Source of the DNA: Cerasicoccus sp. TK19100
GTDB taxonomy: Bacteria; Verrucomicrobiota; Verrucomicrobiia; Opitutales; Cerasicoccaceae
Assembly: GCF_027257155.1 (NCBI RefSeq)
Contig: NZ_JAPWDU010000001.1
Location: 744,001 to 808,000, forward strand
Reading direction: 5' to 3'
DNA: 64,000 bases
Both the position numbers and the translations under genes were made by a program. This document shows positions 49,838-58,443 of the stretch, one piece after another. The first letter of the stretch is position 1; each line of letters begins with the position of its first letter. The notes below the pieces were generated by a model. It was not told the DNA's origin, did not search any database, and saw only the letters and a list, made by a program, of their open reading frames with translations.

Positions 49838-50884
49838 ATGCATGGTGATTCTGATAAGCATGTAAAGATGATCGATGTAGCGCGTGCAGCGGGAGTGCAT
49901 CAAACAACCGTATCCCGTGCGCTTCGAGGTGATCCGGCATTGCCAATGGCTACCCGAAATCGATTAGTCGAATTGGCAAAGAGTATGGGATATCGGCGGA
50001 ATCCACTGGTATCTGCATTGATTTCGGAGCGTCGAAGGGGTAAACCCACAGGACACGGGGCGTCTTTGTCAGTATTATCGGCAGGTGGGCAGCCTGATCG
50101 TTGGCGTAGTAAATCAGCGTCATACACTGCGATATTTCGACACATGAAAGCTTGCGCCGAAGAGCTCGGTTATCGTTTGGAAGAGCACGCCGTAGATAAC
50201 CCGGATTTGAGAACGGAACGGTTGAGAAAAATATTACTTGCTCGTGGGGTGCGTGGTTTAATCATTTCTCCAATGTTGCCTGTTCCTGAGATTATGGAGC
50301 TGGATTTTTCTGATTTTGCGGTAATCGCATTACGCTTGGGCGCTGTAGAGCCTTCAGTTAACCGAGTGGCACCAGATTACTTTTCAATTGCTTCAAATGC
50401 GTTGGACAAGTTGTGGGATTCTGGACATCGAAAGATTGCCTTCTTCTCTCAGGCTAAGGTCGATGAAATGGTCCGCCACCGCTCTCTGGCTGCTTACCTG
50501 GCAAAGCGCTATGTCAGCAAAAAACATTTTCTAGAGCCGAAACTTATGGAGGATTGGTCTTTCGAGGACTTTAAGGCCTGGTTTGTGAAGCACAAGCCGG
50601 ATGCTATTATCGCTTCAGTTCATCTCGACTATATGATTATTCGAGATTGGCTCCGATCCCTCAACGTTCCAATTCCAGAGTCATTATCGGTGATCAACTT
50701 GGACTGTCACGCAGATACTTCCGAAGCGGGTTTTATTCATGATCATGAGTTGGAGGCTCGCTATGCCATCAAGCTGCTCGTGAGCAAAGTTGAGTCCGCA
50801 GATTTCGGTATCCCTAGAGCGCCAATTCGCTTGTCCGTGCCTGGCATATGGCGCAATGGCGACATGTTTGCTCCAAGGTCGTAA
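49838..50884 (+). CDS. LacI/GalR family transcriptional regulator
   Basis: A 348-aa sugar-responsive repressor or activator. The HTH headpiece is VKMIDVARAAGVHQTTVSRA followed by LRGDPALPMATRNRLVELAK. The ligand-binding domain is periplasmic-binding-protein-like (about residues 75-345; VRGLIISPMLPVPE, GHRKIAFFSQ, KPDAIIASV). The ligand is probably a sugar from local glycan degradation. A 16-bp perfect palindrome lies between this gene and the downstream TPR-ExbBD operon, making that operon the best candidate target. The promoter region before it also carries a TGAAACGCG half-site. Confidence 0.9.
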   Translation: MHGDSDKHVKMIDVARAAGVHQTTVSRALRGDPALPMATRNRLVELAKSMGYRRNPLVSALISERRRGKPTGHGASLSVLSAGGQPDRWRSKSASYTAIFRHMKACAEELGYRLEEHAVDNPDLRTERLRKILLARGVRGLIISPMLPVPEIMELDFSDFAVIALRLGAVEPSVNRVAPDYFSIASNALDKLWDSGHRKIAFFSQAKVDEMVRHRSLAAYLAKRYVSKKHFLEPKLMEDWSFEDFKAWFVKHKPDAIIASVHLDYMIIRDWLRSLNVPIPESLSVINLDCHADTSEAGFIHDHELEARYAIKLLVSKVESADFGIPRAPIRLSVPGIWRNGDMFAPRS

Positions 50885-50945
50885 TGCTTTAGGCTGATCG
50901 TGTCTGTGGGCGTCTGTATCTATTTGATGTTCGATGACTCTGGGC

Positions 50946-50961
50946 TACCAATGCATTGGTA
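50946..50961. promoter_or_regulatory. 16-bp perfect palindrome, candidate LacI-family operator
   Basis: TACCAATGCATTGGTA is a perfect 16-bp palindrome. It lies between the LacI-family regulator gene and the start of the TPR-ExbBD operon, about 83 bp before the first start codon. Position and symmetry fit an operator for the adjacent regulator; no binding data. Confidence 0.65.
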
Positions 50962-51043
50962 AGCGTAATTAAATGCTCTACTTCATACCCCCATGTTCGG
51001 CTATTATCGAAGTATCGTTTTTCGAACTTTTTCTATTTCAGAA

Positions 51044-51946
51044 ATGTCCAACCCCTTATCAAATCAGTGGTTTTACAGGCTCACTGCAATGCTGGCGGCT
51101 ACTGCTTGCATGTTGCTGTTTACTAGTTGTGGCTCAAGTGATAGCGAGAGTGCTGCAGCCGTTGGATGGGAGGATGCGCTGCGAATGTATGATTTCGGAG
51201 AGGCATACGAACAGTTGTCTGAAATTCAGCCCTTGCTTGCCCAAACGGATGAAGATTGGGCAAAAGTAACTTTCGCGTACGGGCTGGCTTGTTGGCATCG
51301 CCCACCACCGAGTCAGAAGATGATAGATCAAGCTCTCGTTTTGTTTGAGCAGTTGTTGGCGAGCCAAGCTTCGGACGCATTGAAAGTGCGGACCCAACTG
51401 TCTATCGGGAGAATATATGAGGTTTACGATTATCCTGGAGATGAGGTCGATTTGAATAAAGCTCGTTCATGCTACCGGCAGGTGATTGAGGATAATCCAA
51501 CGGGTGAATTCGGCTACAGGGCTTCGATGCGTTTGGCTCAAACATATGTACAAGTAATTGACGACGATTCCATTGCTGAAGCCGAGCGTATTATACTTGA
51601 GCAGATAGACAGAGACCCCGACTCAGAGTGGGCCAGTCTTGCCTATCAATATTTGGGAGACTTGTCCTACCAATACCATGGAGACATGCCAAAGGCTCTA
51701 GAGTTTTATCAAAAAGCGGAACAGGCCGGATTTGTCGAAGAGTCGCGCGAGCACTTTTTCCTTTGGAACATGGCGCATTGGGCTGAGGAACTCGGAAATG
51801 AAGAGGAGTCTTTTCGGCTCTATTCAAAGATTGTCTCTAAGCATTCCCGCAGTCCTTACGGGACATTGGCGCGCGACCGTGCTCAGGCTTACGCTGACGC
51901 GAATCAGGAGCTTGGTTTAGAGATTCCGGAATTAAAAAGATTTTAG
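51044..51946 (+). CDS. TPR-containing lipoprotein, first gene of ExbBD operon
   Basis: A 300-aa lipoprotein (signal ending ATACMLLFTSC) made of tetratricopeptide-like helical pairs, for example SEWASLAYQYLGDLSYQYHG followed by DMPKALEFYQKAEQAG, and the N-terminal WEDALRMYDFGEAYEQLSEI. TPR lipoproteins usually scaffold envelope complexes. The start at 51044 is used because it places the signal peptide first; upstream ATGs give an unlikely extension. The next gene begins one base after its stop, so the two are tightly linked. Likely inner- or outer-membrane periplasmic scaffold; no partner is known. Confidence 0.75.
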   Translation: MSNPLSNQWFYRLTAMLAATACMLLFTSCGSSDSESAAAVGWEDALRMYDFGEAYEQLSEIQPLLAQTDEDWAKVTFAYGLACWHRPPPSQKMIDQALVLFEQLLASQASDALKVRTQLSIGRIYEVYDYPGDEVDLNKARSCYRQVIEDNPTGEFGYRASMRLAQTYVQVIDDDSIAEAERIILEQIDRDPDSEWASLAYQYLGDLSYQYHGDMPKALEFYQKAEQAGFVEESREHFFLWNMAHWAEELGNEEESFRLYSKIVSKHSRSPYGTLARDRAQAYADANQELGLEIPELKRF

Positions 51947-51947
51947 T

Positions 51948-53801
51948 ATGGCTGACGTCAAATCAGGTAAAAAAAGCTGGAACCTTAATTGGGTTGCGCT
52001 AGCGATTCTCTTAATTGCTTACATTTTTAGCGCAGGCAGATTCTTGCTGCATTCGTTAACTCACCAAGATGGTGATAATAGCAAAGTAGTGCGAGTTGCG
52101 CACTGGCAACTGGAGCCTGGATACAGGGAGGCACTAGATTGGGCGATGCAAGAGTATAACAATCTGCCTCACGTTAAGGAGGCTGGTATCAAAGTGGAGC
52201 AACTTCCATTGCCGTCGCGTGTTTATGGACAGTTTCTGAACGTGCACCTCATCAGCGGGACAGCTCCAGATATCGCGGCAGCAGGACGATCGAACTTAAT
52301 CAAGGGCAATTCTCTAGGCCGTTTTTATACCGCTCTGGGATCCTACGTGACTGAACCCAACCCATACAATGCTCTGGAATTCACTTCGCCTGATTTAGAG
52401 CCCGAGTTGCGTGAGTACCTGGCAACTGCGGCTTGGAAGGACACACTGATCGATGGCATGGAGGGTGGTTGGAGCCCCTTTCTGAATGATTACTATAAAG
52501 TTCCGATTAGCAATCTCGGCGGGAATCGTTTCTATTATAATATGACATACCTTCGAGAAGGTAAGGCACTGATTGAAGATGCGTTAGCACAGTCGCCTCA
52601 ACCCGAATGGCTCAGTCGACTTTGGCTAAAAGGTGAGCATGGAAAGCAGCAGGGTTACCTCCCAGACAATCAACGACTGCGTGATTGGCTGGCCAACAAA
52701 GACGAACCACCTCAAACACTTGGGCAGTTGATTCTCTTTTGCACGGCCATCCAAGAATACGCGCGGCAAAATAATCTTGAGTATCTGACCCCAATATCTG
52801 TTGGCAGCTACTCTGCTGGCGATCCCATATATAACTATGAAGCTGCGATCTTTCGTCTTTTCGGTCCTGTTCTTGATCAGGATGGAGTGCCGGGGGTTAG
52901 TGGATTGGAAGCTATTGATGGTTTGGCCAGGGGGGCTTGGTCTTTGGACTCGGAACCCATGCGGGAATATGTCGATCTGGCTAGGTTGCTCGTTACGTTC
53001 TATCCGGCTGGTTATCAAGGTTTGGATCGCGAACAAATACAACGGCGCTTTGTTTCCGGTGAGGCTGCTGTTTTTGCCTCTGGCAGTTGGGATGCGGCCG
53101 GTGTGTTCAAGGGAGCTCAATCCAGTGAAGATCCGGAAAAGCGCTTCAATGTTGCGATTGCGCCGGCCCCAATGCCTGCTTCAGACGAACGGTGGGGAAA
53201 TTATATGAATTATGTGCAATCAGAAGCAAACTTCCAAACAGGAGTCCCGCTTTCAATTAATAAGCAATCACCGAACTTTGACTGGGCTTTAGACTTTCTT
53301 CAATTTGCTTCATCTCAACCGGTAAATGAAGAGATCAATCGTCGTGCATCCTGGCTGCCAGTGACGATTGGCGCTCAGGCGGTTGATTCGATGGTTGAAT
53401 TCAAGCCAATCATAGAAGGCTATCCAGATTTGGAGTCTTTCTATCCCGTCAACATGCGATCTGCTATACGTTCCAAATGGATTGCCGACTTTCGCTTAGT
53501 TATCACTGGTGAGCTCTCATACGATGATTTTATTTCGGGTATGATGGACTTGATTGAACGTCCCCATCAAGGATTACAGGGGTACTGGAACTCTGAGCTG
53601 TTTAAAATTCGGGATCAGTCGCGTGCGTTAGATCGAAATCTTTCTGTCGACGACTTTGCATCCATCAGTGCAGATGATCCACGTTTGGAATCCAGAAAGC
53701 GATCGATGTTCTATCAAAGTGTTTTGACTGACGAAGGTGCTAGTTTGGAAATATTATGGCGGCGTCTTCATGGTGATGCGCCTTTGCCTAGAATCGATTA
53801 A
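51948..53801 (+). CDS. Membrane-anchored extracellular solute-binding-like protein
   Basis: A 617-aa protein with an N-terminal helix that is not cleaved (VALAILLIAYIFSAGRFLL) and a periplasmic domain resembling ABC sugar-binding proteins of family 1. Recognisable pieces are VVRVAHWQLEPGYREALDWA, PDIAAAGRSN, RFVSGEAAVFASGSWDAAG and INRRASWLPVT. A lipobox is absent. No ABC permease or ATPase genes are nearby; instead it is followed by exbB and exbD genes. So it may bind a glycan and pass the signal or ligand to the proton motor, rather than feed an ABC importer. That role is inferred from context. Confidence 0.78.
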   Translation: MADVKSGKKSWNLNWVALAILLIAYIFSAGRFLLHSLTHQDGDNSKVVRVAHWQLEPGYREALDWAMQEYNNLPHVKEAGIKVEQLPLPSRVYGQFLNVHLISGTAPDIAAAGRSNLIKGNSLGRFYTALGSYVTEPNPYNALEFTSPDLEPELREYLATAAWKDTLIDGMEGGWSPFLNDYYKVPISNLGGNRFYYNMTYLREGKALIEDALAQSPQPEWLSRLWLKGEHGKQQGYLPDNQRLRDWLANKDEPPQTLGQLILFCTAIQEYARQNNLEYLTPISVGSYSAGDPIYNYEAAIFRLFGPVLDQDGVPGVSGLEAIDGLARGAWSLDSEPMREYVDLARLLVTFYPAGYQGLDREQIQRRFVSGEAAVFASGSWDAAGVFKGAQSSEDPEKRFNVAIAPAPMPASDERWGNYMNYVQSEANFQTGVPLSINKQSPNFDWALDFLQFASSQPVNEEINRRASWLPVTIGAQAVDSMVEFKPIIEGYPDLESFYPVNMRSAIRSKWIADFRLVITGELSYDDFISGMMDLIERPHQGLQGYWNSELFKIRDQSRALDRNLSVDDFASISADDPRLESRKRSMFYQSVLTDEGASLEILWRRLHGDAPLPRID

Positions 53802-53891
53802 ATTTTACCGCCTTGCCTAGGGGCCGAACTGTCAGATTTTTTACCCTGTTATTGGCCTTCGCTCGAAAAATTATTGGAACATAAGGAAAGT

Positions 53892-54722
53892 ATGATGTTG
53901 AAGACAGTTGCTAAATATACCCCGAAAATTTCGCTATATTTCTGCCTGATTCTGGCAGTGCTTCTAGGAGCAAGTGCGAATCAGTCTTTATCGGCTCAGG
54001 CTTCAAATGATCTCGATGCCGCACTGGGTGATGCTGTGTTGAATAGCACTGAAGTTGATTGGCTCGAGCAAATTAGTGCTGGTGGATTTACGATGATTGC
54101 ACTCGGTTTGGTCTCAGTTGCGGGATGTGCATTTGCTTTAGAGCGCCTAATTACCATCCGTGAAAGAAAAATCTGCCCACAGGCACTCATCAGAGGAGCG
54201 GATATATTCATACAAGCAAGAGACCTTGATGGACTCAGTCGATTAGCTGCAGAGAATTCCAGCACACTTGGTCGGATCATTCAGTTTATTATCGAACACC
54301 GTGATAATGATTATGAGAAGATAACTGACCTCGCTCAAAATATTGGTGCACGTGAAATAATTGACCAGGAAGAGCGAAATTTTCCTCTCGCTGTGATTGC
54401 ATCGGTTGCCCCTCTGCTTGGACTGCTGGGCACGATGATAGGAATGATCGAAGCCTTTCAATTGGTTTCAGTTTATGGAGATGAGGGGGGTGCCTCAATG
54501 TTAGCCGGTTCGATTGCTAAAGCGCTGATAACAACTGCCGGTGGGCTCATGCTGGCAATTCCGGCTATCTGCGCCTTTCACTATTTTAAGCATCGACTGC
54601 ATAAACTGGGTGTTAAACTCGATCAAAGCGTTGAGCAGATCATTACTGGTATCTTCTTCAATCGGGTTGAGCAGATTGAAGTAGAAGTTTCTGAATCAAT
54701 TGAAGTAACACCTCAGGCATGA
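53892..54722 (+). CDS. ExbB/TolQ/MotA family proton channel protein
   Basis: A 276-aa inner-membrane protein. An unusual N-terminal signal-like helix (LYFCLILAVLLGASANQS) precedes the first channel helix (AGGFTMIALGLVSVAGCAFA). A cytoplasmic loop and the conserved helices 2 and 3 follow (VIASVAPLLGLLGTMIGMIE, SIAKALITTAGGLMLAIPAI). It forms the pentameric stator that uses proton flow to drive ExbD movement. The ATG at 53892 follows AAGGAAAG and is preferred to an upstream TTG. It overlaps the next exbD by four bases (ATGA). Length with the extra N-terminal segment matches the long ExbB seen in many marine bacteria. Confidence 0.92.
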   Translation: MMLKTVAKYTPKISLYFCLILAVLLGASANQSLSAQASNDLDAALGDAVLNSTEVDWLEQISAGGFTMIALGLVSVAGCAFALERLITIRERKICPQALIRGADIFIQARDLDGLSRLAAENSSTLGRIIQFIIEHRDNDYEKITDLAQNIGAREIIDQEERNFPLAVIASVAPLLGLLGTMIGMIEAFQLVSVYGDEGGASMLAGSIAKALITTAGGLMLAIPAICAFHYFKHRLHKLGVKLDQSVEQIITGIFFNRVEQIEVEVSESIEVTPQA

Positions 54723-55177
54723 TTATTCGCCGCAAGAGTCGTATCGGAGCAGAGGTGCCATTATCACCGCTCATTGATTGTGTGTTTCTACTGCTTATTT
54801 TCTTTCTGGTCACGACCATGCTTAAGAAAACTGAAAAGCAGGTGCCAATTCTCATGCCGGAAGCAGACCTTGCGCTCGCAGATGAGTCAGGCGATAATGT
54901 TCTGATCATTGGAGTGGATTTAGAAGGGAATCCGTATCTCGGGCGAAGGGGAACAAGGATGTCTCAAATGATAGACTTTACTCCGATAGACAATCTCTCG
55001 GGTTATTTGCAGAGTCTTGCTGAGGCGCAAAGTAGTGATATTCCCATACAACTGGCTGTGGATCGAATGACTGAAACTCAGGAAGTCATAAGCATACTGG
55101 ATGTTTTTCAGATCCAAGGCTTCCAGAATGTATACGTAAGCACCCGAGAGAATGATCAAGCCGATACGTCGAAATAG
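54719..55177 (+). CDS. ExbD/TolR family protein (first of pair)
   Basis: A 152-aa ExbD with the proton-relay Asp in PLSPLIDCVFLLLIFFLVTT near residue 20 and a periplasmic domain (QVPILMPEADLALADESGDN, ISILDVFQIQGFQNVYVSTR). It couples to ExbB from the overlapping upstream gene. The following ExbD is shorter and differs in its periplasmic part, suggesting a heterodimer. Membership of the operon is secure; the outer-membrane client is unknown. Confidence 0.92.
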   Translation: MIIRRKSRIGAEVPLSPLIDCVFLLLIFFLVTTMLKKTEKQVPILMPEADLALADESGDNVLIIGVDLEGNPYLGRRGTRMSQMIDFTPIDNLSGYLQSLAEAQSSDIPIQLAVDRMTETQEVISILDVFQIQGFQNVYVSTRENDQADTSK

Positions 55178-55218
55178 ATTTAACTAATAATGAAAAAATT
55201 AGAACTAGGTTCTGTATT

Positions 55219-55638
55219 GTGAGTATTCTGAGAAAAACCAAAGTAGAGGCAGAGGTTAATATGTCTCCACTCATTGATGCGGTTTTCCTTCTGCTGATTT
55301 TTTTTCTGGTTGCAACGATGACCAAAAAAGAAAATCGAGATATCGACATCGACCTCCCGAATTCCTCATCGGCTGTTAAGCTGATGCCTGATAATCGCGC
55401 ATTAGTGATCGGCATTGATCCATCGCAACGCATCTACCTTGAGGGTAGGGCCACTACGATGACAGAGTTGATGTCTCAACTCCGCGATCTCGCGATTGAA
55501 GACCCGAATCGACGTATCCGATTAGATGCAGATAAGGCGACGCCGTTTTTCAAAGTCATCGAAATTCTTAATATGCTTCAATTTCGTGGGCTAAATAACG
55601 TTGGAATAAGGACTTATGATGAGCACTACAACCGGTGA
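55219..55638 (+). CDS. ExbD/TolR family protein (second of pair)
   Basis: A 139-aa ExbD that starts with GTG. Its helix is MSPLIDAVFLLLIFFLVATM with the relay Asp, and the periplasmic domain contains SQRIYLEGRATTMTELMSQL and RIRLDADKATPFFKVIEILN. There are 41 bp between it and the preceding exbD, and its end overlaps the start of the coiled-coil protein gene by about 20 bp, so translation is coupled. Role as for the first ExbD. Confidence 0.9.
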   Translation: MSILRKTKVEAEVNMSPLIDAVFLLLIFFLVATMTKKENRDIDIDLPNSSSAVKLMPDNRALVIGIDPSQRIYLEGRATTMTELMSQLRDLAIEDPNRRIRLDADKATPFFKVIEILNMLQFRGLNNVGIRTYDEHYNR

Positions 55639-57562
55639 TCAAAGCAGTTGGCGAACTAGTGTAATCATATGGGGCATCGCAGGTTTCCTGAATGTAGCCA
55701 TTGCATTGCTGTTTGTTAACACAGAAAGCCTGCATACGAGATCGATCACTTATGATAAGGCGTCAATCGATGAGAAAATCAAAGTAGCTCATCAACGCTC
55801 TGAGGAGAAAGCGCGCATTGAGGAAGCTCGGCGTGATCAAATTCGGATTCCGGAAGCAGATGCTAAAGCATTACGTCAGCTTGAGGAGCTAAAGTATCGT
55901 GAACAGATGCTCGAGCATATCACAGAATTGAAGGAAAATTATCATTTGATGAAAGAAATTGAATCGGAGTATCTATCAGAACTTGAGCAAGATACCATCC
56001 GGAGAGCAGATGCAGTGAATGCTCATCGTCTGAAGGAGTTGATGGGAAGGACTGTGGGTAACGTGCATCGGCTACAGCGCGAGATTGATAAGTCCGATGT
56101 TGTGGATGATGCTACAGTTGAGAGTCTTGGAATGCGTCTGAATCAGATCGATAAACAGGCACAGAAGGCGCAAAATGCTTCGATCAAGCTGGATCGCGAC
56201 CCGAATGATCAAGTGGCTCAAGCAACGAGTGCTCAAGAGTCGATCGCACTCATCGAAAAAGCAGATAAATTATTAGTTGAAACGCAAGATATCGCAGCAT
56301 CAAGTCAAGGTATTGCTGAAGTAAGAGAGCGTTTCGATGAGAACATCAAGAAGATTCGAGAAATCGCTGAAACGATGATGGACCCGGATGGTTCCTCACG
56401 AGGTAAAGAGTTAGCGCAAACACCACATTCTGCCGATCATTCGGAACTCGATGATGAGATTGAAAATGTAAGTGATATGGATACGAGCGATTTATACCAA
56501 GTCGCTACAAAGCTTGAAGAGGCGATCAATCAGCTTTATGGAAATGCTCGTACCGCTTCTCTTGCGATTAAGTCGAAAAAAAACTTCTCAGAAGCTCGCG
56601 AAAACCAGGTATCTTTTGATCAGGAGGACCGACCTGATTTTTCGGAAGAAATTCGAGAGAATACCGCAGAGACAGTCGGTGATTTTAATAGGCTCAAGGA
56701 GGTTATGGGTAATGCAGTTGCTGAAGTTGAGAATATGCGGGCCAATGCCAGGAGTAAAGTCTCTCAGATCAATCCAGATAGCAAGTCACAGCGTGGTATC
56801 GATTTAACCACTCGCTTCCCTGAATCCGCGGCTAAAGCCCAATTAAAGCAGCGTAACCTCAGACAGGTTGTGAAAGCGGCTGGGAATCGTCCTGTTGATC
56901 TTACAGAGGTAATGAAGGCCAGTTTGGGTAGCAGTAATTCCTCAGTAGAAAATGTCGATGAGCCTCCTACTCCGAAAGGGCTCCCTGAGTTAAGTATTTC
57001 TAATGAGACTATAATTGCAAAAGCACTGCCTGGGCGGCGTTTCACAGAAGATGCTAGTCGTAAAGGTTGGCTCTATGTTGACACTTGGTATGTAATTGGC
57101 CCTTGGAGTTTGGATAAATATCAAGGTGTTCAGTTGCAGCCAGAGGTTGAAATAAATTTAGACGCGGTCTACTTTAACGGAATGTCTGGCAATCCCCGAA
57201 AAGCCAGAAATCCTAGCGCAAATCTTGAGTTGGACGGCAAACTGAAGTGGCGCTTTCATCAGTCCGACATGCTGTTCGTGCGTCCTCCTGATGAAGTTGG
57301 CGATGCGATATACTACGCATACACAGAGCTCTATTTTGACAAGCAACGCGATATCCTCATCGCCGTGGGCATCGACGACTACTCAAAGGTTTGGATTAAT
57401 GATTCGCTTGTTTGGAGTAGTCGCGCTGAGAGTTGGGAGTTGAGTAAGAGTTTACGAAAAGTCACTTTTCAAGAAGGTTACAATACGGTTCTGATACGCA
57501 TGGAAAATGGAGCTCCTCTTATGGATTTTTCTTTAGTTCTCTGTCCGGTAAATGCGAGTTAG
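55619..57562 (+). CDS. Inner-membrane coiled-coil protein with C-terminal jelly-roll-like domain
   Basis: A 647-aa protein in the place where tonB or tolA would sit. It has one N-terminal helix (SVIIWGIAGFLNVAIALLFV), then about 400 residues of acidic, heptad-rich coiled coil (EKARIEEARRDQIRIPEADA, MKEIESEYLSELEQDTIRRA). The C-terminal domain (about 480-647) has the beta pattern of a carbohydrate-binding jelly roll: WLYVDTWYVIGPW, ILIAVGIDDYSKVWIND, EGYNTVLIRMENGAP. There is no TonB C-terminal motif. The start overlaps exbD. An ATG one codon earlier is equally possible. A periplasm-spanning transducer with a sugar-binding tip is inferred. Confidence 0.7.
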   Translation: MSTTTGDQSSWRTSVIIWGIAGFLNVAIALLFVNTESLHTRSITYDKASIDEKIKVAHQRSEEKARIEEARRDQIRIPEADAKALRQLEELKYREQMLEHITELKENYHLMKEIESEYLSELEQDTIRRADAVNAHRLKELMGRTVGNVHRLQREIDKSDVVDDATVESLGMRLNQIDKQAQKAQNASIKLDRDPNDQVAQATSAQESIALIEKADKLLVETQDIAASSQGIAEVRERFDENIKKIREIAETMMDPDGSSRGKELAQTPHSADHSELDDEIENVSDMDTSDLYQVATKLEEAINQLYGNARTASLAIKSKKNFSEARENQVSFDQEDRPDFSEEIRENTAETVGDFNRLKEVMGNAVAEVENMRANARSKVSQINPDSKSQRGIDLTTRFPESAAKAQLKQRNLRQVVKAAGNRPVDLTEVMKASLGSSNSSVENVDEPPTPKGLPELSISNETIIAKALPGRRFTEDASRKGWLYVDTWYVIGPWSLDKYQGVQLQPEVEINLDAVYFNGMSGNPRKARNPSANLELDGKLKWRFHQSDMLFVRPPDEVGDAIYYAYTELYFDKQRDILIAVGIDDYSKVWINDSLVWSSRAESWELSKSLRKVTFQEGYNTVLIRMENGAPLMDFSLVLCPVNAS

Positions 57563-57574
57563 CGAACGGTCAGG

Positions 57575-58372
57575 CTAATCGCTTTTTTGCATTTTTAGCC
57601 AATTGCCAGGAGGGATGCCACAGCTTTTGCGGAAAGCTCGAGCAAAAACTCCGACATCGCTGTAGCCTAGGTAATTTGCAATATATTTTTGGCTCCAGCC
57701 TTGGAGTAGGCCATGCTTGGCGGATTCCATTTTTAAGCGGATTAACTCTACTTTCGGGGATTTGTAACCGGCCTCCAGAAAAAGACGTCGCAAGTGCGTC
57801 GGAGAAACTCCCACAGTACTGGCGGCCATCTCAACTGTCGGCGATAAGTGGATGCTTTCGGTCAACCAGTGAAGTGCTCGCTTTGCTTTGTCGTGAGAAT
57901 TGGGAAGAAGTGATTTAGTCTGGTTTTTATCTGCCACTAGGCGAGTCATGGCGAAAAGTAACTCTTGTAAGTGCATCGACGTTTGAATGTCATAGCGTCC
58001 CGAGTATGACTTTATTTTTATCATGTGCTCAGCCATACTGCGAATCTGTTCGGCATCCAAACCCACGCAAAGTAACTCCTCCGCGTCTATACAAATGGAA
58101 AGTTCTTCAGGCACTTCCATAAAGTGCATGACAAAGACTTCCGACGTTCCCTGAGGCTCATCCTGCCACCCATGGGATGAGAGAGGGTGGGCGATATAGA
58201 GTCTAGTGCCATAAACATTGGCGTCGATACCCTGCCGCGTGGTTGGCTGAGCTCTGCCGCTAAGAATAAATTGAAACTCCCACAAGCCACGGGGCTTGCT
58301 TAAGATGGGCTTGATGCCGTAGTTACGCTTTCCGTAAGCGAGGTATCTTATGTTGCGACTTCCGCTTATCAT
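57575..58372 (-). CDS. AraC family transcriptional regulator
   Basis: A 265-aa AraC-type regulator. The N-terminal cupin-like sensor is seen in RGLWEFQFILSGRAQPTTRQ and YIAHPLSSHGW. The C-terminal double HTH contains MAASTVGVSPTHLRRLFLEA then AGYKSPKVELIRLK and YIANYLGYSDVGVFARAFRK. It is divergent from the Gfo/Idh gene with a 71-bp shared promoter region, so it probably regulates that gene and the esterases in response to a sugar. The start at 58372 is preferred; an extension of 16 residues is open but overlaps the divergent promoter. Confidence 0.9.
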   Translation of the reverse strand: MISGSRNIRYLAYGKRNYGIKPILSKPRGLWEFQFILSGRAQPTTRQGIDANVYGTRLYIAHPLSSHGWQDEPQGTSEVFVMHFMEVPEELSICIDAEELLCVGLDAEQIRSMAEHMIKIKSYSGRYDIQTSMHLQELLFAMTRLVADKNQTKSLLPNSHDKAKRALHWLTESIHLSPTVEMAASTVGVSPTHLRRLFLEAGYKSPKVELIRLKMESAKHGLLQGWSQKYIANYLGYSDVGVFARAFRKSCGIPPGNWLKMQKSD

Positions 58373-58443
58373 GTTCGATTCTGCTAAATATATGAATACT
58401 TCTGCAATTGCCGATTTCAAGTTTTATAGTTAATATATTTCGC

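Noticed and set aside
51948-53801. Classical ABC sugar importer
   Set aside because: No permease or ATPase genes are adjacent, and the binding-like protein has a membrane anchor rather than a lipobox or cleaved signal.
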